A DNA stretch of 15,321 bases from Paracoccaceae bacterium (GTDB lineage Bacteria; Pseudomonadota; Alphaproteobacteria; Rhodobacterales; Rhodobacteraceae): the NCBI GenBank assembly GCA_007131945.1, contig SLPP01000101.1, positions 1 to 15,321 on the forward strand, in the 5' to 3' direction. Below are positions 1 through 7,860 of this stretch, one piece after another. The notes under the pieces were generated by a model. It saw only the letters and a program-made list of their open reading frames with translations, did no database searches and was not told the DNA's origin. A program made the translations under genes and the position numbers. Every line of letters starts with the position of its first letter. Position 1 is the stretch's first letter.

Positions 1-1
1 C

Positions 2-118
2 CTCCGGCTCGATGCCGATGGCGGCAAGGCCGGCCTCGGTGATACGCAGCAGGATCGCCCGGCCCTCGGCGTCGTTGCGCCAGATGCGGTTGAGCGCCGC
101 GTCGGCTTTGGTCTGGCT
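2..118 (-). pseudogene. DUF3489-like protein fragment
   Basis: On the minus strand an open frame reads ...ALNRIWRNDAEGRAILL followed by RITEAGLAAIGIEPE and runs off the left edge. This resembles the middle of DUF3489 proteins, small alphaproteobacterial proteins of unknown function with a winged-helix-like C-terminal half. The C-terminal half would lie outside the window. Upstream of about position 118 the frame stays open, but I see no convincing start codon, ribosome binding site or family-like residues. The N-terminus therefore looks truncated or rearranged, and I call it a fragment. The family match is from memory of the motif and is moderately sure. Confidence 0.45.
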
Positions 119-242
119 GTCAGTTGCCGTCTCCGTGCGAGCGAACGGTGTTGTAGTGGCGGCGCCAACCCAATACGGTTGAAGAGGTTGATCCAATGGT
201 GGGCTTCCTGAGCCGAAAAGGCGAAACGTTTGGGAGGGAAAT

Positions 243-599
243 ATGGCCGTCGCCACTCGCTTTCTAAGGCGCATCATCTTGGTGATGCTAGGTTCATCGA
301 TGGTGGCCGGCGCTGCGTTTGCGGCTGAAGGCTATCCGACCGTGGCACGGGTAGACTACGTTCTCGCCTGCATGGCCGCGAATGGCCAAGACTTCCTTAC
401 TATGCAGCGTTGCTCGTGCAGCATCGACAGTATCGCTGAGGCGATCCCGTTCGAGATTTACGAGCAGATCGAGACGATCCAGCGGATGCGCCAAGGCCGG
501 GGTGAGCTTGCGCTTCTGTTCCGAACCTCACCGCGACTCGAGGAGAAGATGCAGGTGTTCGGGCAGGCCCAGATCGAGGCTGACCTCAAGTGTTTCTGA
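243..599 (+). CDS. Exported four-cysteine protein of unknown function
   Basis: A 118-aa protein with a clear Sec signal peptide: basic start, hydrophobic stretch at about residues 10-26, likely cleavage after AFA at 27. The mature part (about 91 aa) is mostly helical and carries four cysteines: C43, the C57-S-C59 pair, and C117 next to the C-terminal Phe. That suggests disulfides or metal binding in the periplasm. The start is supported by GGGAGGG at 232-238, four bases before the ATG. Its stop overlaps the following cytochrome c gene by 10 bp, so the two are almost certainly co-translated and may work together, for example in cytochrome maturation or electron transfer. I do not recognise a named family. 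I recall similar small proteins beside cytochrome c genes in methylotroph clusters but cannot confirm it. Confidence 0.8.
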   Translation: MAVATRFLRRIILVMLGSSMVAGAAFAAEGYPTVARVDYVLACMAANGQDFLTMQRCSCSIDSIAEAIPFEIYEQIETIQRMRQGRGELALLFRTSPRLEEKMQVFGQAQIEADLKCF

Positions 600-967
600 G
601 GCGCCTCTCGGGATTCGGGGCTGCTGTGTTCGCGATAGCGCAGGCGGCCGCGGCATCGGAGCGCGACCTTGCGAGCGGCGAACGGGTGTTCCGGAACCAG
701 TGCATGGGGTGCCACTCGATCGAACAGGGGCGGAATCGGGCTGGACCGACACTTCATGGGCTGTTCGGCCGGGTATCGGGGACGCTTGTTGGTTTCAACT
801 TTTCCGAGCCGATGCGTGAGGCGGCGATCGAGTGGGATCAAGAGACGCTAGACGCCTTCCTTGCGGACCCTGAAACCTTGGTGCCCGGCACCAGGATGGT
901 GTTCTGGGGGCTGCGCCCGGACGATCGGCGGCGGGTGGTCGCCTACCTGAAGGCGGTGGCGGAGTAG
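590..967 (+). CDS. Class I c-type cytochrome, exported
   Basis: A 125-aa periplasmic electron carrier with one covalent heme. The signal peptide covers about residues 1-22 (cleavage near AAA-SER). The heme attachment motif is CMGCH at 38-42, followed by the class I feature GPTLHGLFGR (52-61), and the axial methionine is probably M103 in PGTRM. Size and layout match the mitochondrial c / bacterial c2-c550 type. The start is GTG at 590, inside the last codons of the upstream gene (10-bp overlap), which implies translational coupling. Given the XoxF cluster in the same window it may accept electrons from XoxG or pass them to an oxidase, but it is now separated from that operon by a transposon patch. 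The partner is therefore an inference. Confidence 0.9.
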   Translation: MFLRRLSGFGAAVFAIAQAAAASERDLASGERVFRNQCMGCHSIEQGRNRAGPTLHGLFGRVSGTLVGFNFSEPMREAAIEWDQETLDAFLADPETLVPGTRMVFWGLRPDDRRRVVAYLKAVAE

Positions 968-1051
968 ACTGCGCATGGACTCGAGTTTGAGAGCCGCTTG
1001 ACTGATCGCTGTGAGCCCATTGGATACGCGGCCGCATTGCGGCCACGGTCC

Positions 1052-1060
1052 GCCCTCACC
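1052..1060. repeat. Left target-site duplication of IS256-family element
   Basis: The 9-mer GCCCTCACC lies immediately outside the left inverted repeat. It is repeated exactly at 2437-2445 outside the right one. IS256-family elements usually duplicate 8-9 bp of target, so this fixes the ends of the insertion. Confidence 0.9.
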
Positions 1061-2436
1061 GAGATATGCGCAGAAGTTGGTGACGCCTGATCAGGCGGCG
1101 TTTTGAAGGTGGCGGAGGCCGTCGCGGAACTCAACCCCTGCGATGACCTCTGGAAGGCGGTTCTGGCCGTCGAGTCTGCGCCATTTCTTCTGCGCCGACA
1201 TCATCAGCTTGAACGCCATGGCCAGGCCGGTCTTGCGGCTGAGGCACCCCTTGGTGCGTTTCGTGCGATGCCGGACGGTGGCGAAGGTGCTTTCGATCGG
1301 ATTCGACGTCCGGATGTGTTTCCAATGTTCAGGGGGGAAATCGTAGAAGGTCAGCAGCACGTCCCGGTCCTTGACCAGCTTGGCGACCGCCTTTTCCCAT
1401 TTCACGCCATAGGTTGCGACGAAGTAATCGAAGGCGACGTTTGCTTCGGCTTTCGTCTCGGCCTGCCAGATGTCGTGCAGATGGCCCTTCGCCTTGGCCT
1501 GCACCGATTTCGGCATCGCGTTGAGCACGTTCATGGTCTTGTGAACCCAGCACCGCTGCTCCCGCGTCGTCGCGAAGACCTCGCGCAGGGCAGCCCAGAA
1601 CCCCAGGGCGCCATCGCCGATCGCCAGCTTCGGATCGTGTTTCAAGCCGCGGCGCTTGAGATCAAGGAGCACCTCGCGCCAGCTCTGCGTGCTTTCGCGG
1701 AAGCCGTCAGTCATGGCCAGAAGCTCCTTGCGGCCGTATTCATCGGCACCCACGATTACCAGAACACATTGCTTTTCCTCAGCCATTCGCGGCTTGAAGT
1801 AGACGCCATCGGCCCAGATGTAGAGAAATCGCCGCGTGCCGAGATCGCGTTTCTGCCAGGTTTCATAGTCGGTCCACCAATCGGCCTTCAGCCGCGTGAC
1901 GGCCTTCGCCGACAGGCCCTTGGCATTCGGGCCCAGCAGCGCCTCCAGCGCCTCGGTGAAGTCGCCCGTGGACACGCCCTTGAGATAGAGCCACGGCAGC
2001 AACTCCTCAACCGATCTCGCCTTGCGCAGATACCTCGGCAGGATGCTGGGTGTGAAGGTGATCTTGTCTTCGCCCGGCTTACGATCCCGCACCCGCGGCA
2101 CCTTCACGGGCACCGGCCCAATGCCGGTCATCACCTCGCGTTCCGGCAGGTGACCATGACGGACCAAGCGCGCCCGCCCGTCTTCGAGCCGTTCCCCGGA
2201 AAACGCGGCCATGAGCGCGGCCAGCTCGGCGTGGATCGCCTGTTCAATCAGCTTGCGTGCGCCATTGCGCAGGACGTCAGTGAACGCGTCGGAGCTAAAT
2301 CCCGATGGATCGGGCAGTTGAGTGATGGTAGTCTCTGGCATGTGGCATATCCTTTTCTCGGCAGAGAATTGACGGCGACTCGACACCGCCTTGATATGCC
2401 GCCCCTCTGGGCATCACCAACTTTCGCGCGTTTCTC
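1061..2436 (-). mobile_element. Complete IS256-family insertion sequence, 1376 bp
   Basis: The element is bounded by imperfect terminal inverted repeats of about 27 bp. The left one (1061-1087) starts GAGATATGCGCAGAAGTTGG. The right one (2410-2436), read on the minus strand, starts GAGAAACGCGCGAAAGTTGG. About 22 of 27 positions agree. Both ends are flanked by the identical 9-bp repeat GCCCTCACC. The single transposase gene fills the interior on the minus strand. A perfect 14-bp palindrome, CGCCTGATCAGGCG (1084-1097), sits at the inner edge of the left repeat and contains the transposase stop codon; it could end transcription. Intact ends, intact target duplication and an intact gene suggest a fairly recent insertion. 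Confidence 0.92.
1091..2341 (-). CDS. IS256-family (mutator-type) transposase
   Basis: A 416-aa cut-and-paste DDE transposase, full length for the family. The catalytic acids are visible in their usual settings: D in IWADGVYF, D in AIGDGALGFW, and E in SNPIESTFATVRHR, in the last quarter. The start is taken at MPETTITQ (2341) because an AGAAAAGGA-type ribosome binding site lies about 10 nt upstream; a start 15 codons earlier is possible but lacks such a site. There is no frameshift or internal stop, so the enzyme is probably active. It is the only gene of the flanking insertion sequence. Confidence 0.95.
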   Translation of the reverse strand: MPETTITQLPDPSGFSSDAFTDVLRNGARKLIEQAIHAELAALMAAFSGERLEDGRARLVRHGHLPEREVMTGIGPVPVKVPRVRDRKPGEDKITFTPSILPRYLRKARSVEELLPWLYLKGVSTGDFTEALEALLGPNAKGLSAKAVTRLKADWWTDYETWQKRDLGTRRFLYIWADGVYFKPRMAEEKQCVLVIVGADEYGRKELLAMTDGFRESTQSWREVLLDLKRRGLKHDPKLAIGDGALGFWAALREVFATTREQRCWVHKTMNVLNAMPKSVQAKAKGHLHDIWQAETKAEANVAFDYFVATYGVKWEKAVAKLVKDRDVLLTFYDFPPEHWKHIRTSNPIESTFATVRHRTKRTKGCLSRKTGLAMAFKLMMSAQKKWRRLDGQNRLPEVIAGVEFRDGLRHLQNAA

Positions 2437-2445
2437 GCCCTCACC
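2437..2445. repeat. Right target-site duplication of IS256-family element
   Basis: GCCCTCACC, identical to the 9-mer at 1052-1060, directly outside the right inverted repeat. Confidence 0.9.
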
Positions 2446-2669
2446 TCGACGATCTTTATGCGCGTGGCCTGAAACGGCCCAAATCCTCGCGAACGACCAA
2501 CGCGATCGAGCGGCTCAACGACGAGTTCCGGCGCCGGATCAAGACCCAGACCTTGCTGCCCTGCGCCGAGACCGTGCCAATGCTGTTCTGGGCGCAGCTC
2601 GCTTCCGGCCAGATCCAGATGCGAATGGTCGACGGCTGGGAAACGCTCTCTCATACGTCTTCCGGTTGA
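2446..2669 (+). pseudogene. C-terminal remnant of a second IS256-type transposase
   Basis: The plus strand encodes SRTTNAIERLNDEFRRRIKT followed by TLLPCAETVPMLFWAQLASG and QIQMRMVDGWETL. This is the C-terminus of a transposase subgroup different from the neighbouring intact element, whose own matching segment reads TSNPIESTFATVRHRTKRTK. It keeps the catalytic Glu (in NAIER), but the N-terminal three quarters are missing. The residues before SRTTNAIER (LDDLYARGLKRPK) do not look like the expected transposase sequence, so the left break is probably near 2490. The family-like sequence stops after DGWETL near 2650 and the frame ends at 2669, where the IS630 remnant begins. It is a dead fragment. 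Confidence 0.75.
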
Positions 2670-3743
2670 TCAGTTTGCTGCGACAGGGTTTGGCCACCAG
2701 CGGAAGCCGGTCTGGCTGCGGACGAGTTCTCGATCGTTGCCGAGAGTTATGCAGCGCTCGGCGACGACGGCATCGAGTTCGGCCAGGCTGTCGAAGTGGC
2801 GGTTGACGATCGGCGCGTCGACATGGACCCAGAGGGTCTCGGCCGGCTGAAGCTCGGGGGTGTAGGGTGGGAGGTGAACGAGGCGGATGCCCTCGGGCAC
2901 GGCGAGCGGCGCGGTGTGCCAGCCGGCGCCGTCGAGAACGAGGATGATGATCCGGTCGCGCCCTGCGCCAGCCTCGCGGGCGAAGAGCGCGAGGGTGCTC
3001 TCGAACAGGTCCTTGTCGACCCCGGTCCCGAGATGACCTGCAGCTCTCGCCCGTTGCCGGCGAGACGAAGGCGGTGACGTAGAGCCATTCGAAGCGGTGG
3101 TGGACGCGGGCGACGGGGCGCTGGCCGCGCGGCGCCCAGACCCGCCGCAGGATCGGCTTCAGTCCGATGCGGTGCTCGTCGGTGGCCCAGGATCGAACGG
3201 GGACCTCGATGACTGCGCCGGGATGGCGCGCCGTCTCCTCGGCGACGATTTCGGCGCGTTCTTTTTGAACGCCTCCCGCTCTTCAGGCGTCGCTGCCCTT
3301 GCATGTTGCGGCCGCGGCCGCTGGGTGGTCCAGCCGATGGCACGCAGCGCCTCCCAGCCGCGCTGCGCGGCCACCGAGGCCAGTCCGAGTTCGCCGGCCA
3401 TGACCGCCGCCGCCATCTTCGCCGTCCACACCCCACCGTCGTCGGGCGGGGTCTTCACCCGCGCGCGCAGCATCGCAAGCACCTCGGGCGTCAGGAGGGT
3501 CGGCCGGGCACCGCTGCCGCAGCGCCGGTCGCCCAGGCTCGACGGACCGAAGTGGTTGTAGCGCTCGACAAGTTCCTCGACCCAATGCCGCTTGAGGCCG
3601 GCCAGCCGCGCCACCTCGGCGCAGCTCCGCCCCTCTGCCAGCAGCCAGATCACCTGGAAATGCCGCGCCAGCGTCGCATCCTGGTTCGCTCGCCAGCCCG
3701 CCTGAAGCTCGCCGACGCCGAGATGATCCACAACCTGCACCAT
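2670..3743 (-). pseudogene. IS630-family transposase, broken by frame changes
   Basis: Three pieces together cover a full IS630 transposase of about 355 aa. The N-terminal part (3743 down to about 3262, from MVQVVDHLGVGELQ) has the helix-turn-helix region (CAEVARLAGLKRHWVEELVE). The middle part, one frame back, reads ERAEIVAEETARHP, then SWATDEHRIGLKPILRRVWA with the first Asp in DEHRIG. The C-terminal part reads LDGAGWHTAPLAVPEGIRLV and then PPYTPELQPAETLW, supplying the second Asp and the final Glu. The first shift is at 5'-TTC AAA AAG (3261-3269) and is a -1 shift. The second is a net one-base insertion somewhere in about 3020-3050, where the usual GESFWYLS-type segment is scrambled. The first could be programmed slippage; the second looks like real damage. 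I could not identify convincing ends or a TA duplication. Confidence 0.85.
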
Positions 3744-3982
3744 GCCTGCCCCCTGCGGTGTCGTTGGGCAGAACACTATAGCATTCGATTCCCGCCGGGA
3801 ATCCTCACCGCCGCGAGTCAATCAGCCGGAAGCCGTATCAGCCCATCGAACCCATGCCCTTTGACCTCGCAGCCTGAGAAACCGATCATCCTTCACGTGC
3901 CCGGAGCACGCCGTCAGGAATTACCACAGCATTCGCGACACGACCCGGCGCAGTGCGTCTCGCTGTTTCTTCCTCGGGTTCT
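3744..3982. other. Intergenic stretch between IS630 remnant and ABC operon end
   Basis: I see no credible gene here. The stretch includes ACACTATAGC (3773-3782), which could be near the IS630 right end (these elements target TA), but I found no matching left end. A short hairpin CGTGC-CCGGA-GCACG (3896-3910) lies 75-90 bp downstream of the ABC permease stop and has no T-run, so it is a weak candidate for the operon terminator. Confidence 0.4.
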
Positions 3983-4783
3983 TCATTCTTGTGTTGCGGT
4001 CTTGCGGGCCATCATGCCGCGGGCGGGATTGTACCCGAGGATTGCAAGCGCCAGCAGCACCGCACTGGTGGCGACGACGATGCCGGTGGCCTCCCAGTTG
4101 AACTGGCTGTAAAGCGCAAAGCGGATCATCTCCACGGCATGGGTGAAGGGGTTCAGCTCGGCGACTCGGGCGATCAGCGGGCTCGCCTCTCGCAGGCGCC
4201 AGATCGGATAGAGCGCCGAGGACAGGAAGAACATCGGGAAGATCACGAAGTTCATCACCCCCGCGAAATTCTCAAGCTGTTTGATGAAGGACGACAGCAA
4301 CAGGCCCAGCGAACCGACCATGAGCCCGGTCAGGAACAGTGCCGGTAGGATCATCAGAAAGCCGTTTGTCGGCAGACGGATGCCATAGAGCGAGGCGATC
4401 AGAAGAAAGGCATAGACCTGCACGATGGAGACAAGCGTGCCCGCGACCAGCTTGGCCACCAGCAGGAAGCCCCGCGGCAGGGGGCTGACGAGCAGCACCC
4501 GCATCGAACCCATCTCGCGGTCGTAGACCATCGACAGCGAGCTCTGCATGCCGTTGAACAGCTGCACCATCCCGATCAGGCCGGGGATGATGTAGACCTC
4601 GTAGAGGATGTAGGTCTGGTACGGCGGCGAGATCGCGACGCCCAGCGCCATGCGGAAGCCCGCGGCAAAGACGATCAGCCAGACCAGCGGCCGCACGAGC
4701 GCTGCAACGAAGCGCCCGCGTTGCTGCACGAAGCGCAGAAGCTCGCGCCACACCACGCCCCAGAAGCAGCGCAGGTAGATCAT
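3983..4783 (-). CDS. ABC-2 type permease of PQQ-dehydrogenase-linked transporter
   Basis: A 266-aa inner-membrane protein with about six hydrophobic segments: around residues 28-45, 60-80, 110-132, 140-165, 172-195 and 230-250. It has the ABC-2/NodJ-like layout and conserved features such as MVYDREMGSMRVLLVSPLPR (the cytoplasmic coupling region) and FFLSSALYPIWRL. It overlaps the upstream ATPase gene by 4 bp (ATGA), so the pair is translationally coupled and forms one transporter. It belongs to the permease type found beside PQQ-dependent alcohol dehydrogenases. The substrate is not visible from sequence. Placement downstream of xoxFGJ and resemblance to the lut set of Methylorubrum extorquens suggest lanthanide transport (inference). 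It appears to be the last gene of the operon. A decayed relative lies at 13421-13842. Confidence 0.92.
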   Translation of the reverse strand: MIYLRCFWGVVWRELLRFVQQRGRFVAALVRPLVWLIVFAAGFRMALGVAISPPYQTYILYEVYIIPGLIGMVQLFNGMQSSLSMVYDREMGSMRVLLVSPLPRGFLLVAKLVAGTLVSIVQVYAFLLIASLYGIRLPTNGFLMILPALFLTGLMVGSLGLLLSSFIKQLENFAGVMNFVIFPMFFLSSALYPIWRLREASPLIARVAELNPFTHAVEMIRFALYSQFNWEATGIVVATSAVLLALAILGYNPARGMMARKTATQE

Positions 4784-5565
4784 GCCGCCATGCCCGTGAG
4801 CGCCTCAAAGGCGGCGGCGATGGAGGCGACGCGCGCCTCGGCGGTGACGGCGGCGACACTGCCATGGGCCTTGATCCGGCCGCGGTCCAGCACGACGACG
4901 GTGTCGCCGTCATGGACCTCGTCGATCAGGTGGGTGGCCCAAAGCACCGCGACGCCATCCTCGGCCGCAAGCCGGTGCACATGGGTCACAAGGTCCCGGC
5001 GGCTCCGGATGTCCAGTCCGACCGTGGGCTCGTCGAGCAGCAGCAGGCGCGGGGCGTGGATCAGCGCCCGGGCGATCTCGACCCGCCGGCGCTGCCCGCC
5101 CGACAGGGTACGGACCCGGTCGCGCAGACGCCCGGCCATGCCGACGCGGTCGAGCTTCTCTGCAATGCGCTCGTTCGCGAGGCGACCGGGCATCCCGTGC
5201 AGCGCCGCGTGATAGGCGAGGTTCTGACCCACGGTGAGGTCGAGGTCCAGCGTCGGCTGCTGGAACACGACGCCGAGCCGGGCAAGCGCCGCGCGCGGCT
5301 CGGATCGCACGTCGTGGCCGTCGATCGCGATGCTACCCACCCGGCGGTCGTACAAGCGCGTGACGAGGGAAAAGAGCGTGGTCTTGCCCGCGCCATTGGG
5401 CCCGAGCAACACAACGAACTCGCCCCGCGCGATGGCAAGGCCGATGCCATCGAGCACCGGTCTGCCCGAGTAGCTGAAGCTAAGGCCAGCGATCTCGAGG
5501 GCGGCGGGTGCCGGCCGGTGCCCTTCGGCGCACACGCTGCGCGGATCGTCCACCGGCCCGGCCAT
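4780..5565 (-). CDS. ABC transporter ATP-binding protein, PQQ-dehydrogenase-linked family
   Basis: A 261-aa cytoplasmic ATPase with all nucleotide-binding motifs: Walker A GPNGAGKT (55-62), Q-loop Q102-Q103, signature LSGGQ (154-158), Walker B LLLLDEP (174-180) and switch His H212. About 20 residues precede the usual ABC domain start (ALEIAGLSFSYSG). The start codon ATG at 5565 shares one base with the stop of the beta-propeller gene (TGATG), and the 3' end overlaps the permease by 4 bp. It therefore sits firmly inside the operon and energises that permease. It fits the ATP-binding family named for PQQ-dependent alcohol dehydrogenase systems. The substrate is unproven; lanthanide or cofactor handling is the best guess from context. 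Confidence 0.94.
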   Translation of the reverse strand: MAGPVDDPRSVCAEGHRPAPAALEIAGLSFSYSGRPVLDGIGLAIARGEFVVLLGPNGAGKTTLFSLVTRLYDRRVGSIAIDGHDVRSEPRAALARLGVVFQQPTLDLDLTVGQNLAYHAALHGMPGRLANERIAEKLDRVGMAGRLRDRVRTLSGGQRRRVEIARALIHAPRLLLLDEPTVGLDIRSRRDLVTHVHRLAAEDGVAVLWATHLIDEVHDGDTVVVLDRGRIKAHGSVAAVTAEARVASIAAAFEALTGMAA

Positions 5566-6536
5566 CAGTCAACCACGATCACACCCCACGGGAACCGGCC
5601 CACCGGGATCGAGCGCACCGGCTCCAGCCTCTCGACATCGATCATGGTGACGTCTCCGCTCACGCCATTGGTGGTAAACAGGCGGGTCTCGTCGCGGCTG
5701 AGCGCCAAGTGCCAAGGCCGCTGCCCGACGAGAAGGTAGTCCAGCACTTCGAAGCTGCCCTGATCGACTACGGCAATGCGGTTCGAGGGACCGAGGGCGA
5801 CGAAGCCATAGCGGCCGTCCGATGTCAACTCCACGCCCACCGCCTGCACCGCCTCGCGCGGCACGCCCGGCACGTCGAAGATGATCGTGTGGATGATCTC
5901 GAACTCGTCCATGTCGATCACCGACACCGTGGCGCCGATCTCGGACGAGACCCAGACCTGCGCGCCGTCCTTGGTGAACTCGGCGTGGCGGGGCCGGGCG
6001 TCCACCAGGATGTTGTGCTCAATCTGCATGGTCTCGGTATTGATGAAATGCGCGAAGTTCGAGGTCTCTGTGGTGCTAACCACCCAAGCGCCGTCGGGGC
6101 TTACGGCGATGCCCTCGGGTTCGACTCCCACGGGGATCTCGGTCACGCGGGTGCGGGCCTCATAGTCGAGGACGGTGACGATGTTGTCGTCCTCGTTCGA
6201 GATATAGATATAGGGCCGGTTGGGGTCGACGCGGATCACCTCCGGGTCGGGGCCCGAAGCGAGACTGGCGGTGACTTGGTGGGTTTCCACATCGATCACA
6301 TCCAGTACTCCATCGTCGCCGGCGGCGACGAACAGCATGGTGCCATCGTTGCTCAGCGCCATGGCGCGGGGGCGCCGGCTGACCTCGATGGTGTCGATGA
6401 CCTCGAGGGTTTCGCCATCGATCACCGACAGCGTGTTGTCGACCTCGTTAGAGATGAAGATCTTTTCGGCCAGCGCGGGCGGGGCGACGACGAAGGCAGC
6501 GGTGACGGCTGCGATCAGGGTCCGGGGTTCGGGCAT
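5565..6536 (-). CDS. Periplasmic YVTN beta-propeller protein, PQQ-linked family
   Basis: A 323-aa exported protein: signal peptide about residues 1-23 (cleavage near ALA-EKI), then seven or so repeats of the YVTN type, such as KIFISNEVDNTLSVIDGETL, YIYISNEDDNIVTVLDY, VWVSSEIGATVSVIDMDEF and LFTTNGVSGDVTMIDVERLE. Each strand pattern ends in a V-x-D motif. This matches the beta-propeller family associated with PQQ-dependent catabolism. It is rich in Asp and Glu, as expected for a metal-handling periplasmic protein, but no binding site can be assigned by eye. The start at 6536 has AGAGAGGA 9-10 nt upstream. The stop touches the ATPase start. In the lut cluster of methylotrophs a similar protein accompanies the ABC transporter. 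Confidence 0.92.
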   Translation of the reverse strand: MPEPRTLIAAVTAAFVVAPPALAEKIFISNEVDNTLSVIDGETLEVIDTIEVSRRPRAMALSNDGTMLFVAAGDDGVLDVIDVETHQVTASLASGPDPEVIRVDPNRPYIYISNEDDNIVTVLDYEARTRVTEIPVGVEPEGIAVSPDGAWVVSTTETSNFAHFINTETMQIEHNILVDARPRHAEFTKDGAQVWVSSEIGATVSVIDMDEFEIIHTIIFDVPGVPREAVQAVGVELTSDGRYGFVALGPSNRIAVVDQGSFEVLDYLLVGQRPWHLALSRDETRLFTTNGVSGDVTMIDVERLEPVRSIPVGRFPWGVIVVD

Positions 6537-6561
6537 GTCTGTCCTCTCTGGGTTTGCGGTG

Positions 6562-6585
6562 GCGCGGCGATCCCCGCCGCCGCGC
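6562..6585 (-). other. Intercistronic hairpin downstream of substrate-binding protein gene
   Basis: The arms GCGCGGCG and CGCCGCGC form a perfect 8-bp stem with an 8-nt loop. It begins 7 nt after the substrate-binding gene stop, inside a 56-nt gap. No U-run follows on the minus-strand RNA, so it is more likely an mRNA-stabilising or partial-termination element than a full terminator. Confidence 0.6.
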
Positions 6586-6592
6586 GAATGGG

Positions 6593-7807
6593 TCAGCGGG
6601 CGCAGCCGGTCTCGGGCGCGTCGTGGCCAAGCGTGTCGAGCGGGCTGGACGGATGCAGGAAGCCTTCCTGCGGCGAGACCGAGGCGACCATGCGCGGGCC
6701 GGTGACGAGGATCGGCTGGCGCAGCTGGCGGTCCCAGGATCGGAAGCTGACGGGGTCGCCCATATAGACCCCAAGTTCGAAGCGGTCGCTCATGATGTAG
6801 TCCACCACCTCGTTCAGCATGGCTGACCTGGTGCGGGTGGCACCTTCGCCGATGGCCCGCACCGCGACCCAGGCGGCGAAATCGGTGGGGGTCATCCAGC
6901 GCCCGGCCAGCGCCTCGAAACGGCGGTGCAACTGCACGGCGCCCCAGCTTTCATGAGCGCGGTGCCATGCGGTTGGGATCAGCCCCTGGGTGCCCGCCAC
7001 CGGCCGCGGCCGCCAGGTCTGATAGGGAAAATACTCGCCGAAATAGTCGGTCTCGTCGATCACGATCAGGATGTCGTGGTCGGGCAGATCCTGCAGGAAA
7101 ACCGGCACCTCGCGCTGGATGGCGTGGAAACCGCCCTCGGCCCGGCGGGCGAGCGCGGTGTGCGGCCATTGCAACTCGCCGGAGATCCGGCCGCCGAACC
7201 GCACGGCCGCGCGGCGGAAGGCGTCGGCGAGGAGACGGTCCTCGTCGGAATTGCCGACCACGAGCGCCCAGGTCTGCCAGCGCTTGAAGACGAAGAACTG
7301 GGCGAGCGCGTCGGCCAGCATCGCCCGGCTGGGCGTGGTATGGTAGAGGTTGGCGTGGCACTCCTCGTTGCGTAGGGAGTCGTCGGGGCTGCCGGCATTG
7401 AAGATCACCACGCCGCCCGCCGCGTCGGTCGCCAGGATGTCGCGCAGGCGGTCTGCGGGCAAGGCCGAGACGATCCAATTCGCGCCGTCGTCCACGAGGC
7501 CCCGGAAGGCCTCGGCCGCGTCACCGTCGCGCGCGACGATCACCTCCTCCAGCAGGAACTCCTGGTTCATGAACTGGCCGGTGGCATTGTTGTCCGCGAC
7601 CGCCAGCCGCGCGCCCTGCACGCCGTCGTCGTCGATGACCGGATCGAGCAGCGAGACCGGCTCCTGCATGCCCCGTTCAAGACCGATGAAGCCGATGCGG
7701 ATCTGGTCGGCCGCACTGACCGGCGCTGCGATCAGGCCCAGCCAAAGCGTGGCCGCCAGCGTCGCGCCGCCAAGGCGTGCCCTTTCGGGTCGAAAAACCC
7801 CGAACAT
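6593..7807 (-). CDS. ABC substrate-binding protein, PQQ-dehydrogenase-linked family
   Basis: A 404-aa periplasmic protein with a signal peptide (hydrophobic about 17-34, cleavage near VSA-ADQ) and a type I periplasmic-binding fold like the branched-chain amino acid binders. The mature start is QIRIGFIGLERGMQEP. Acidic patches stand out, such as DPVIDDDG and DETDYFGEYF, and could hold a metal ion. It matches the substrate-binding family named for PQQ-dependent alcohol dehydrogenase systems. I chose the start at 7807 over an upstream ATG at 7834 because GGGGAGGGGAT lies directly before it and the signal peptide then has normal length. The gene is flanked on both sides by 56-nt gaps, each with a strong hairpin. 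The ligand is unknown; a lanthanide or a lanthanide chelate is inferred from context. Confidence 0.9.
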   Translation of the reverse strand: MFGVFRPERARLGGATLAATLWLGLIAAPVSAADQIRIGFIGLERGMQEPVSLLDPVIDDDGVQGARLAVADNNATGQFMNQEFLLEEVIVARDGDAAEAFRGLVDDGANWIVSALPADRLRDILATDAAGGVVIFNAGSPDDSLRNEECHANLYHTTPSRAMLADALAQFFVFKRWQTWALVVGNSDEDRLLADAFRRAAVRFGGRISGELQWPHTALARRAEGGFHAIQREVPVFLQDLPDHDILIVIDETDYFGEYFPYQTWRPRPVAGTQGLIPTAWHRAHESWGAVQLHRRFEALAGRWMTPTDFAAWVAVRAIGEGATRTRSAMLNEVVDYIMSDRFELGVYMGDPVSFRSWDRQLRQPILVTGPRMVASVSPQEGFLHPSSPLDTLGHDAPETGCAR

Positions 7808-7838
7808 ATCCCCTCCCCTGGTTCGTCCGGTCATGGTA

Positions 7839-7860
7839 GCGCGGGCCGAAAGGCCCGCGC
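7839..7860 (-). other. Intercistronic hairpin before substrate-binding protein gene
   Basis: A perfect 9-bp stem GCGCGGGCC / GGCCCGCGC with a 4-nt loop (UUUC on the minus-strand RNA) starts 3 nt after the stop of the cupredoxin-like gene. No U-run follows. It may cut read-through in part or protect the upstream mRNA end. Confidence 0.65.

Noticed and set aside
1103..2806. Long plus-strand open frame (567 codons)
   Set aside because: It lies antisense to the intact IS256 transposase and crosses the element's right end and flanking duplication into unrelated DNA. The composition is that of a high-GC shadow frame.
2640..3790. Terminal inverted repeats and TA duplication for the IS630 element
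   Set aside because: I compared the region around ACACTATAGC (about 3773-3782) with the region near 2650. Only scattered agreement was found, not enough to set element ends.
3896..3910. Hairpin CGTGC-CCGGA-GCACG as operon terminator
   Set aside because: A stem of only five pairs without a T-run, 75-90 bp from the permease stop. Too weak to call as a terminator.
5508..6767. Long plus-strand open frame (419 codons)
   Set aside because: It is antisense to the beta-propeller and parts of its neighbours, is His/Asp/Gly-rich without any domain, and lacks a ribosome site.
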